Source of the DNA: Pseudobdellovibrionaceae bacterium
GTDB taxonomy: Bacteria > Bdellovibrionota > Bdellovibrionia > Bdellovibrionales > UBA1609
Direction: 5' to 3'
DNA: 64,000 bases
Assembly (NCBI GenBank): GCA_023898385.1
Contig: CP060220.1
Location: 3,100,001 to 3,164,000 of the forward strand
The translations under genes and the position numbers were made by a program. The notes under the pieces were generated by a model that saw nothing but the letters and a program-made list of their open reading frames with translations, was not told the DNA's origin and searched no databases. Below, in pieces: positions 17,543-24,541 of the stretch (positions within the stretch are counted from its first letter, which is position 1; every line of letters begins with the position of its first letter).

Positions 17543-18597
17543 AAACCATGTTTGTGGGTGGGGGGAGCGGCCTCTTCCACCACTTTTTGCGGTAAATTGT
17601 TCTTTACGATGAGAGCGCCAGTTACACCAGCCCCCAACCAAAACCAGGGATTCTTATACCAGGTTGTTGTTGGTTTTTTAAGGGCGTCAATGGGGATCGT
17701 CTTCGCAGATATTTTTGTATCAATAGGGCCAAGTTTTTGCTGTGGTTTTCCGATGCAATTCCCGTCAAAATAACCCCGGAGAAGACCTTTGTTTGTGAGA
17801 CTCAACAACTGAGGGTCAACCTCCATCGATAAGCAGCTGCCCCGAACGGAGGGCCTTCTTTGCGGAGACCACCTTGAAAGATGTTTGCCCAACCCCGAAT
17901 AGGTTTGTCGAACAAAGCTATTTGAATACAAAGTGATTCGCATTTGCTTTTTCGGTAGGCGAAGGATTGTTCCAAAAGAGAGATCTATCACTTCGCCATC
18001 AATGTGGGCCTGGGTGAAGTCGTTCCACTTTTCATCAACAACCCAGCTGAAAAAACTTTTGTGTTTTAGCACATCTTGAAATTTCTCAATAAGGGGTGGT
18101 GGAAAGAGATCTTTATTCGCGGTTGATTCACTTCCAAATTCTGCAGCCAAAGAGATCCAGTTTGACGATCTGTCCTGATCCAATTGAGCCAGTCGAAGTA
18201 GAGAAGTCATAATCAGTTTTCTCTCCGGAAGCTTCCAGTCTTCTAGAAACGCAAATCTCGACACTTCTGTAAATTTTTGCATGGATTCGTCGAGATGGCC
18301 TTGTAGAAACTGAAGTTGGGCTTCTGCAAACAGGTCTGTCAAAATTTTAATTTTGTCAGCTGTGGGAAACTCCCGGATTTGAAAATCCACGACCGGTTCA
18401 AAGTTGTCATTTACAAGCAAAAAAGCCTGAAAATCATTGTGACTTTTCGGGTTGCTATTGACTAGCACCAGCGCAGGAGGCTCCGCATGAGAGAGGTGCG
18501 AAAAACCAAGTGCAAATACGATCACGGCTAAGCAAAACCATTTCAATAGTGCCTCAGGTTGACGAGATTTTTTATTTTCTAATTTATCGGTCACCAT
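17539..18597 (-). CDS. Exported protein of the Flp/Tad pilus cluster, unknown function
   Basis: A 352-aa protein with a signal peptide (hydrophobic ALLKWFCLAVIVFALGFSHLS, cleavage near SHA) and a likely C-terminal membrane segment (WFWLGAGVTGALIVKNN). In between lies a region with helical, TPR-like character (AEAQLQFLQGHLDESMQKF...). I do not recognise the family. It is the last gene of a tightly packed minus-strand operon with pilin genes, so a role in pilus assembly or anchoring is likely by context only. The ATG at 18597 lies 10 bases after the upstream stop; the open frame extends to a TTG at 18627 that would overlap that gene. Confidence 0.6.
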   Translation of the reverse strand: MVTDKLENKKSRQPEALLKWFCLAVIVFALGFSHLSHAEPPALVLVNSNPKSHNDFQAFLLVNDNFEPVVDFQIREFPTADKIKILTDLFAEAQLQFLQGHLDESMQKFTEVSRFAFLEDWKLPERKLIMTSLLRLAQLDQDRSSNWISLAAEFGSESTANKDLFPPPLIEKFQDVLKHKSFFSWVVDEKWNDFTQAHIDGEVIDLSFGTILRLPKKQMRITLYSNSFVRQTYSGLGKHLSRWSPQRRPSVRGSCLSMEVDPQLLSLTNKGLLRGYFDGNCIGKPQQKLGPIDTKISAKTIPIDALKKPTTTWYKNPWFWLGAGVTGALIVKNNLPQKVVEEAAPPTHKHGF

Positions 18598-18607
18598 GAG
18601 ATTTCGC

Positions 18608-19087
18608 TTACTCCTCAGAAAGGTCAATAATTCGACGTCTTGCCGGTTTTCTATTTACAATCTTCGTTCCAGTTTTTTCCGGACTTTGCACGGCCACCGA
18701 AAATCGAGTGCCATTTTGTAAAATGGGGTTAACAAGATCGTCTCGTACAAGAACCGCTAGATGTTCTGGGCTGTTAGGGCTTCTCAGGATTTTTACTCCC
18801 TGCGCCACAAGCGTGGATTTGCCCTGTCCCTCGGTGGCCGTGTAAAGATCGACCACGCCGAAATTTCCAAGAATTTGGTCCAAGGCCCGATAATTTTCCA
18901 CTTCAATGGGGAGCAACACATGACCTTCCGGAATATAAGTGTCAGCAGAAGCTGGATGCGGGTCTGTGTGGGGTGGTTTTTGGTTTTCCCACAGCCAAGA
19001 CAGTAAACCCAACGCGAGAATGACGGCGCCGAGGGTCCATGGTGGCAATTTTTTCATTGAATAAGTGGACCACTTTTTAATGTTCAT
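18608..19087 (-). CDS. CpaB/RcpC-like Flp pilus assembly protein (short form)
   Basis: A 159-aa protein with one N-terminal membrane segment (PPWTLGAVILALGLLSWLW) followed by a periplasmic part. The segment YIPEGHVLLPIEVENYRALDQ and its continuation NFGVVDLYT resemble the C-terminal half of CpaB, where the sequence RAVTVxVd..VaGFvxPGdrVDV is typical. The SAF domain normally lying before it seems absent or shortened, since CpaB proteins are usually nearer 250-300 aa. The ATG overlaps the stop of the 55-aa pseudopilin gene by 4 bases (ATGA). The family call is moderate; the operon context supports it. Confidence 0.6.
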   Translation of the reverse strand: MNIKKWSTYSMKKLPPWTLGAVILALGLLSWLWENQKPPHTDPHPASADTYIPEGHVLLPIEVENYRALDQILGNFGVVDLYTATEGQGKSTLVAQGVKILRSPNSPEHLAVLVRDDLVNPILQNGTRFSVAVQSPEKTGTKIVNRKPARRRIIDLSEE

Positions 19088-19251
19088 CTGTAGACCCTTT
19101 CCACAGTGTATTGAAATTTGTCGAGCGACCGGCGAGTTTGTTGATTCATAGAAAATGCCAGATAAACAAATAACATGATGGTGGTGATAGAAATCATCAC
19201 CTCTACAATGACCTGACCGTTTTCATCTAGATGCTGAGGGCGGGATACCAT
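19084..19251 (-). CDS. 55-aa TadE-type minor pseudopilin
   Basis: A small gene of 55 codons. AAGGAG lies 8 bases before its ATG (19251), and its stop overlaps the CpaB-like start by ATGA. The product has a short leader (MVSRPQHLDENG) followed directly by QVIVEVMISITTIMLFVYLA and a short polar tail. Cutting after the Gly gives a mature protein with Glu at position 5, the class III (Flp/Tad) prepilin signature. It overlaps the preceding gene end by 25 bases. It is very short for a TadE/TadF protein, so it may serve as a minor pilin or initiator. Confidence 0.75.
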   Translation of the reverse strand: MVSRPQHLDENGQVIVEVMISITTIMLFVYLAFSMNQQTRRSLDKFQYTVERVYR

Positions 19252-19916
19252 TTGTTGTTCTCCTTTTTGATTGTGGCGGCACAGTGGCCGGGAAATAGAC
19301 CTCTCACGATATTTTTAAATTCAAGTAAGGGCCCTTCAAAAGTTTTGATGGACCATCCCCAATTGATATGGGCTTTTTGTAATTGCGAAAAAAACGGCAA
19401 AGGATGATAGCTGGGAGTGAGCGAGGTCAGTGGAAGCCCTGAAACCGCCAAGTGGGGTTGATGAATCTGGACATTCTGAACCTCCGCAGATGCCGCGCCT
19501 GCAAGTTTTTGGGGAATAATCTGCTTGAATCGGTAGATCACACTTTTAGATTGATTCAGCAGAGACTGCTGCTCTTTTCGTAGGGCCACTTGCATAGCGA
19601 TTACAGCAGAGAGGTGGGCGCGGGTCGCCGCAATGGCCGGGGCCACGTGTGAGGCCAGCGCAATTTTAAGATTTTTTTCGGCAATCGTTCTTTTCTTTCG
19701 AAGGCGTTCGGCCTTTGGGTTCAACTGCAAAAGGCGATGGAGAAGGTTTGCCAGTTCAAATTGCGTAGCCATTGTGTGAGATTGGCAAACGAAGTTGAGT
19801 TTTTGCCGAGTGATCAAGATTTGTGAAAGAATCGAAAGAGCGGCTAATAGAGTGATTATCACAGGTAAAAAGGTCAACAGGCTCACCACAACATACCCCT
19901 GTTGGTTTTTTTTGAT
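19227..19916 (-). CDS. TadF/TadG-like minor pilin (start codon uncertain)
   Basis: A protein of about 215-230 aa with a prepilin-like N-terminus: basic KTIKKNQQG, then YVVVSLLTFLPVIITLLAAL as the hydrophobic helix. Cutting after the Gly gives Ser, not Glu, at position 5. The rest is mostly helical and basic, ending in PALSI. No ATG, GTG or TTG lies just before this motif; the nearest in-frame upstream candidate is GTG at 19985, and the first downstream is GTG 19889 or 19886 (the latter overlaps the TadE stop as GTGA), which would remove the leader. The given end marks an ATC codon near the motif and is only a placeholder. An A8 run lies at this junction. Confidence 0.55.
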   Translation of the reverse strand: MKKNQQGYVVVSLLTFLPVIITLLAALSILSQILITRQKLNFVCQSHTMATQFELANLLHRLLQLNPKAERLRKKRTIAEKNLKIALASHVAPAIAATRAHLSAVIAMQVALRKEQQSLLNQSKSVIYRFKQIIPQKLAGAASAEVQNVQIHQPHLAVSGLPLTSLTPSYHPLPFFSQLQKAHINWGWSIKTFEGPLLEFKNIVRGLFPGHCAATIKKENNKWYPALSI

Positions 19917-20278
19917 TGTCTTAAAATTTGAGATTCCTTCAGAGACACTGTTTGGTGACTGTCTCCAATAGCCGGAATGGACCACGTGATATTCGCTGTG
20001 TAGACCTGTTGAGGCCGAGGGCCGGAGCGATGCAGTCTTAGGCTTTTGATGCCACCCCACTTGAGGACATTGGTGATTTGTTTTTGCGAAAGCCTTTCGC
20101 AAACCGAAGGTGATTGATCTTTGGCCAAACACAGGGCCGCCTCGTAGGTTGCAAAGTGAATCCAAACACTCACCATCAGAGAGTAAAGAATCACCAAAGC
20201 CACAGCCAGACCTGCAGACACAAAGGTTAGGCTCAGCGCCGCTTCGATGCTGACCCAGCCTTGTTGTGATCGAATCAT
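19883..20278 (-). CDS. TadE-like pseudopilin
   Basis: A 131-aa class III prepilin. The leader MIRSQQG is followed by WVSIEAALSLTFVSAGLAVA; cutting after Gly7 puts Glu at mature position 5, as in TadE/TadF. A single hydrophobic helix is followed by a soluble domain with two Cys residues (CLAKDQSPSVCERL) that could form a disulfide in the periplasm. The ATG overlaps the stop of the Flp pilin gene by 4 bases. It is expected to be matured by the Tad prepilin peptidase, which is not encoded in the window. Confidence 0.8.
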   Translation of the reverse strand: MIRSQQGWVSIEAALSLTFVSAGLAVALVILYSLMVSVWIHFATYEAALCLAKDQSPSVCERLSQKQITNVLKWGGIKSLRLHRSGPRPQQVYTANITWSIPAIGDSHQTVSLKESQILRQSKKTNRGMLW

Positions 20279-20526
20279 TTTGATTTGCCACTGGTGGACC
20301 CATTCATAAAGTCGCTGAGGTCACGTTTTTTGTAAATGGACTCGTTCACAGCGTCCTTTTCGGAACGTTTTTTTGATCCCTTGATGGCGTAAATCACATC
20401 AGTGAATTGCGCATTAACGGTTTGATTCAGCGTTCGCACCACGCCGAGAGTGGCCACGGCCATCAGGGCTACAAGGATCAGGTACTCAACCAGTCCCTGG
20501 CCGCGAGAATTTTTTAATAGCTTCAT
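20275..20526 (-). CDS. flp: Flp-type major pilin
   Basis: An 83-aa prepilin of the Flp/Tad family. The leader MKLLKNSRG ends in Gly9 and the mature N-terminus reads QGLVEYLILVALMAVATLGV, with Glu5-Tyr6, the hallmark of Flp pilins. The C-terminal tail is hydrophilic and basic (IKGSKKRSEKD...), longer than in many Flp pilins. GGAG lies just before the ATG. It heads a six-gene minus-strand operon. Flp pili in Bdellovibrio-like predators are associated with prey contact, which is general knowledge of the group and not something shown here. Confidence 0.85.
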   Translation of the reverse strand: MKLLKNSRGQGLVEYLILVALMAVATLGVVRTLNQTVNAQFTDVIYAIKGSKKRSEKDAVNESIYKKRDLSDFMNGSTSGKSK

Positions 20527-20663
20527 AACAGACTCCTAAGGTTCTAGGATCTGTGAGAAGCAAATGCGTGCCAGTTTTCTATTTCGGTTTTATTCAACAA
20601 TGGCGTCCGACTGCGGACGTTGAAGTTCGGATTTCAGGCCCTTACCAAAGGGCCACGGCGAGC

Positions 20664-20876
20664 CTAGTTCTTCTTTTTGCCTCTTGCGGCCTTTCGGCGC
20701 TCCACAATCTGGCAAAGAATATCATAGGCCTCTTTGCGTAATCCGTTATCAAAAATGAAACTGTAAAATCCTTGAATCTCTGGACTTTGACGAAACTTTT
20801 TTGCCGATGAGGGCAAGCTGTCAGACTGCTTAAAGACAATAGAACTTCCGTCTTTTGATAAATTCACTTTTGACAT
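20664..20876 (-). CDS. Small hypothetical protein
   Basis: A 70-aa basic soluble protein (ends in RRKAARGKKKN) that I do not recognise. AGGAG lies 6 bases before the ATG at 20876; the frame is open further upstream only because it runs into the repeat block. It contains FKQSDSLPSSAKKFRQSPE and a helix (EAYDILCQIVERRKAAR). It lies upstream of the Flp pilin operon on the same strand, 137 bases away. Confidence 0.6.
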   Translation of the reverse strand: MSKVNLSKDGSSIVFKQSDSLPSSAKKFRQSPEIQGFYSFIFDNGLRKEAYDILCQIVERRKAARGKKKN

Positions 20877-20959
20877 GAGGATCTCCTGGATGGGGACCAA
20901 GATATGTAACATCGTGCATCCAGTCAAGGTGGAGGTGTCGTTAATATAAGATAGTGGCT

Positions 20960-21102
20960 GCGCCTCGGCGTTGCCAGAATCTGTACTTGGGCACCGCCAG
21001 AATCCGCACCTCGGCGCTGCCATAATCTGTACTCGGGCACCGCCAAGATCCGCACCTCGGCGTTGTCATAATCTGTACTCGGGCACCGCCAAGATCCGCA
21101 CC
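20960..21102. repeat. Tandem repeat, three 46-bp units
   Basis: Units at 20960-21005, 21006-21051 and 21052-21097, followed by the first 5 bases of a fourth. Units 2 and 3 differ at two positions; unit 1 is more diverged. The unit length is not a multiple of three and no plausible gene reads through it, so it appears non-coding. The end of unit 3 forms the outermost part of the left arm of the hairpin element at 21088. Confidence 0.9.
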
Positions 21103-21284
21103 AAGGCCAGGCAAAGGGGGCCAGGCGAGGGGGCGTCGACGACCCACGGCACGAGTGGCCGCAGGTCGTCTTCGGATGGCGTCACTGCGTGCCGCCACCC
21201 GGATACGCCCTGCACATCGTGATGTGGGTCGTCGACGCCCCTTCGCCTGGCCCCCTTTGCCTTGGCCTTGGTGCGGATCTTGGC
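21088..21284. repeat. Long-hairpin element, copy 1 (conserved core, private inverted arms)
   Basis: The left arm 21088-21147 and the right arm 21224-21284 are inverted copies with one substitution and one 1-base indel. Between them lies a 74-base core (21150-21223) that folds further: CACGA 21150-21154 with TCGTG 21217-21221, GCAGG 21161-21165 with CCTGC 21209-21213, and TGGCG 21177-21181 with CGCCA 21193-21197. A second copy of the core is at 47857-47931. The 518-base stretch between the small gene ending at 20877 and folD (21395) holds only the tandem repeat, this element and a T-rich folD leader. Confidence 0.9.
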
Positions 21285-21394
21285 TGATCTTGAGGGTTTT
21301 TGTGGTCCTTATTTTTGGGTCATCTTTGTTTATTTCCTGGTTTTTGTTTGGTTTATTGGGGATACATTTTGGGTCAGCATCTGGAGGAAACACT

Positions 21395-22273
21395 ATGATC
21401 ATGATGGACGGTAAGGCTGTTGCGGCCTTGCATCGAGCGAAAATTAAGAAGCAGGTGCAATCTTGGGTGCAAAGCGGTCAGCGGGCGCCGGGCTTGGCTG
21501 TGGTGCTGGTGGGTGAAGATCCCGCTAGCCAAGTGTATGTGCGAAATAAAGGGCGAAGTTGCGAAGAGGTGGGTTTTGCTTCTTGGATTCATGCTCTCCC
21601 TAAAGAGACGACCCGCGAATCTTTGAAGGCTATTTTAGACGAGCTCAATAGGGACTCGAATGTGGATGGAATTTTGGTGCAGCTCCCTTTACCTAAACAC
21701 CTTGATCCCGATGAGGTTTCTGGATGGATTTCTCCTCTAAAGGATGCTGATGGATTGACTGTTGAAAATACGGGACTGTTATGGTCGGGGCGGCCTCGGG
21801 TGAAACCCTGTACTCCTTGGGGTGTGATGTCCATTCTTGATCACTACAATATACATCTTGGAGGAAAGGAAGCTGTTGTGGTGGGGCGTAGCCATATAGT
21901 GGGCAAACCTATGGCCTATTTACTTCAAGAAGCCAATGCCACGGTGACGCTTTGTCACTCAAAAACAAAAGATCTTGTGGAACACACGCGGCGTGCTGAC
22001 ATCGTTGTGGTCGCAGCTGGGCAACCTCGGTTGTTGGGGCGCGAAGATTTTAAGGCGGGTTCCGTAGTGGTTGATGTGGGTATTCATCGAGATCCGTCGG
22101 GATCTTCCACCAATAAACCCGGTCTTTGCGGTGACGTGCGGTTTTCAGAACTCAATGGTTGGGTGTATGCAGCCACTCCGGTGCCAGGGGGCGTGGGGCC
22201 AATGACTATAACCATGCTTCTTGAAAATACTTTGCACCTTTACAAGCTGCATATGGGATTAGCTAAGGCTTGA
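21395..22273 (+). CDS. folD: Bifunctional methylenetetrahydrofolate dehydrogenase/cyclohydrolase FolD
   Basis: FolD interconverts 5,10-methylene-THF and 10-formyl-THF in the cytosol. Seen here: YVRNKGRSCEEVGF with the catalytic Lys, QLPLPKHLD, DADGLTVENTGLL, PCTPWGVMSIL, the NADP-binding VVVGRSHIVGKPMAYLL, and TPVPGGVGPMTITMLLENT at the end. The length of 292 aa is normal. I chose the ATG at 21395 because GGAGG precedes it by 7 bases; the open frame extends upstream through a hydrophobic, T-rich stretch into the hairpin element, which is not FolD sequence. It works with the glycine cleavage genes in this window. Confidence 0.95.
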   Translation: MIMMDGKAVAALHRAKIKKQVQSWVQSGQRAPGLAVVLVGEDPASQVYVRNKGRSCEEVGFASWIHALPKETTRESLKAILDELNRDSNVDGILVQLPLPKHLDPDEVSGWISPLKDADGLTVENTGLLWSGRPRVKPCTPWGVMSILDHYNIHLGGKEAVVVGRSHIVGKPMAYLLQEANATVTLCHSKTKDLVEHTRRADIVVVAAGQPRLLGREDFKAGSVVVDVGIHRDPSGSSTNKPGLCGDVRFSELNGWVYAATPVPGGVGPMTITMLLENTLHLYKLHMGLAKA

Positions 22274-22466
22274 AAATATAAAGAGGGTTATTAAGGCGGC
22301 CATCAGCAGGCAACATCTTCATCACAGCTTTAGGTTACCTTTAAAAGATTCTCATTCAAAAAGATCTCAACATATCGAAGGGGATACGCCTTGGCCTTTT
22401 CTCAATTGAATCTGTAAAGGGTAGCTCAAATCTGGGCGAATGCATTGCCGGCTTATGGCCGACCTA

Positions 22467-24335
22467 TTAGATCCCTTTTAGTACTGTTGGCAGGGTAGAT
22501 TGGGGATGAAAAAGAGTTTTCTTATAGGCGCTTTCATCGACACCACCACCAACACTAAAACCATATTGTTCGGGGTTGGCGCCAATGGTCTTTAACGCCA
22601 AGACGGCCCACAAGTAGCTCACATGCCGGCAATCAATCATATTAAATGCTTCCATTTGGGTGGCCGACAGGCCTTTTTCAGACAGAACTCGTAGATGTTT
22701 GTCGGCGCCGCCGGCGCCCGTATGATAGGCCATAATGGCTATGGCCGGATCGTCAGAAAATTTGCGGAAATGATCGCGCATCAATACACCTGCCATCAGC
22801 GTGGCTGATCCAAAATACCCGCGATCATCTCTTGGGTTGAGTTTTCTGGGCGACGCGGAACTCACCACCACGGGGAAGATCTTCATTTCTAAGCTAAATT
22901 CTTTTTTTAATTTTTTTTGTTGGTCGAGGGCCGTGGGCCGTTGAATTTGCCAGGGGCCAGAGGCTGCATTTTCTGGCACACTATAGCGCTCTTGATTCAC
23001 CACCAGGTTTTGATAGCTGCCTGATACAGCATACTCAGACTCGATGGGCAAAATATAAGCTATCTCAGGCGTGACATCCAGCAGTCTTGAAATGCCATAA
23101 ACGTATTTTCGTAAAGGAGCGGCATGGGTGAAAAAACCGTCAGCCTTTCGCTTGTTGGGTACGACTCCGCCATTGCACTTCGCCGCAAAGGATTGACCCG
23201 TCCAGGCATTCACCATGGCTTGCACGCCGGAAGAGCTATTGTAGCGGCTTAAGCCGATGGATTGCTGGCGGGCATTTTTGAGCTTCGGGTCACTTGCGGC
23301 AATTTTTAAAAACGCAGACTCTTTATTGGCATCGCCAGCTCGAGGATCACCAGTGTCCGGATTCAAAGTGGCACGTGGCGATTCAATAAAAATAAGAAGA
23401 TTTTCATTGGAGTTTTTTCGATCTTCAATACTCAACACGATATCGCCATTTTCATAGTTATTGCCCAAGAGATCGCCCCGCAACGAAGGTGAACTCCCTT
23501 TGTCGAAGCCAACGACCTCCACCTTTTGCACCTCTGAGGGACCATCGTGTGTGGCCAGCAAATCCGTTTCAATGACCACAAGGGGGGGCGCCTCGGCATC
23601 ATTCGGTGCCTGAATTTCAATATGCGAAAACGACCTTCCGCCGTCGATCATTACGGTAGTTCTTTCGGCCGTGATTGCGGGCCTTTCCCCAAGAGATTTG
23701 ATTGTGTTCAGGGGCTTGGAGGCTATGGGTTTCGTATTCTTTGAATTTTGAATGCGCACTCTTGATTCTGTTAAAGTGATGAGCATCACCGTATCCAAGT
23801 GACTCTCGGGAGATTCTCTTCGCAACACGAGTTCGGCGATCACGCAATCGTGGTCGCGACAAGTCAACTGGGCGAAGACCTCGTCATTTGCCAGACCGGT
23901 TTTTGAGTCAGGGGCTTTAAATGGGGCTTGGTTTGAGTCGGTCAATACGGGCAGTCGAAAGCGCAAGGCCGCTTCGCTATTGTCAAATTGTGATCGTAAA
24001 TAAACAGTGAGGTCGATGAGTTGAGGTTGAACTCGAGTCGGCCGGCCCTGTCCGTCGAGCAGTTTCAGCGTCACGTTTCTAACCGCACTTGAAATCTGCT
24101 CATCTGATGTGGTGCCCTTGCGCTTTTTAAGCTCCTCAAATTCCTGACTAAATCCACCTGTGGTGTAAGGAAGCTTTCTCAACTGACCTGAATAGGGGTC
24201 AATCACCGGTTTGGTACCGCCAGTTTGCTGCCAGGGTTCAAGATTATTACCCAAGTGCGGCTCGAATCCGCCCACATGACAACCGGATATCCCTAAACTG
24301 ATTAAGCCCAAAGCAAGCCATCTTGTAACAATCAC
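22467..24335 (-). CDS. Lipoprotein with a C-terminal lytic transglycosylase (SLT, GH23-like) domain
   Basis: A 622-aa predicted lipoprotein. The GTG at 24335, with AGGAG 6 bases before it, gives a short leader ending in the lipobox ISGC (Cys19). Residues about 20-370 form a large region of beta-rich character that I do not recognise. The last 250 residues hold a transglycosylase fold: LPIESEYAVSGS with the likely catalytic Glu near residue 430, NAASGPWQIQRPTA, YFGSATLMAGVLMRDH, and AIMAYHTGAGG. It would cut peptidoglycan glycan strands from the outer membrane or periplasm. Its own divergent neighbour is gcvT. Confidence 0.8.
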   Translation of the reverse strand: MIVTRWLALGLISLGISGCHVGGFEPHLGNNLEPWQQTGGTKPVIDPYSGQLRKLPYTTGGFSQEFEELKKRKGTTSDEQISSAVRNVTLKLLDGQGRPTRVQPQLIDLTVYLRSQFDNSEAALRFRLPVLTDSNQAPFKAPDSKTGLANDEVFAQLTCRDHDCVIAELVLRRESPESHLDTVMLITLTESRVRIQNSKNTKPIASKPLNTIKSLGERPAITAERTTVMIDGGRSFSHIEIQAPNDAEAPPLVVIETDLLATHDGPSEVQKVEVVGFDKGSSPSLRGDLLGNNYENGDIVLSIEDRKNSNENLLIFIESPRATLNPDTGDPRAGDANKESAFLKIAASDPKLKNARQQSIGLSRYNSSSGVQAMVNAWTGQSFAAKCNGGVVPNKRKADGFFTHAAPLRKYVYGISRLLDVTPEIAYILPIESEYAVSGSYQNLVVNQERYSVPENAASGPWQIQRPTALDQQKKLKKEFSLEMKIFPVVVSSASPRKLNPRDDRGYFGSATLMAGVLMRDHFRKFSDDPAIAIMAYHTGAGGADKHLRVLSEKGLSATQMEAFNMIDCRHVSYLWAVLALKTIGANPEQYGFSVGGGVDESAYKKTLFHPQSTLPTVLKGI

Positions 24336-24541
24336 TGATCTCTCCTGTGCCGAAGGTGTTTTGGCCCATGACCAAAACTCCCTACCAGGCTCTATATTGA
24401 GCAAATTGGAGGCCACAAGAGGCGCCAAATAATGGGATATGGACCTGATTTCACTAATGATTTGGTCGAATTTTTCAACATCCAGCGACAAAAAATGGCA
24501 GGCCATTGACTGCGGCATACAGAACAGAGAGAAGAGGTCCC

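Noticed and set aside
19936..20303. First 120 residues of the 358-aa minus-strand frame containing the TadG-like protein
   Set aside because: This part lies in another frame of the TadE-like gene, which has clear prepilin features; it has no protein-like pattern.
20960..21102. CRISPR array
   Set aside because: Units are directly adjacent with no spacers, and there are no cas genes in the window.
21088..21284. Integron attC site or retron msd
   Set aside because: No integrase or reverse transcriptase gene is nearby, attC end motifs are not seen, and the other copy has unrelated arms.
21155..21394. Upstream extension of the folD frame with a hydrophobic, Arg-rich leader
   Set aside because: It reads through the hairpin element and a T-rich leader; the ATG at 21395 has a strong ribosome-binding site and begins the FolD-like sequence.
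20941..21402. Minus-strand 153-aa open frame over the repeat block
   Set aside because: It translates the 46-bp repeats and hairpin arms; composition is repeat-driven, without a family match or ribosome-binding site.
24336..24541. Glycine riboswitch before gcvT
   Set aside because: No tandem aptamer pattern or conserved riboswitch core could be recognised in this short divergent region.
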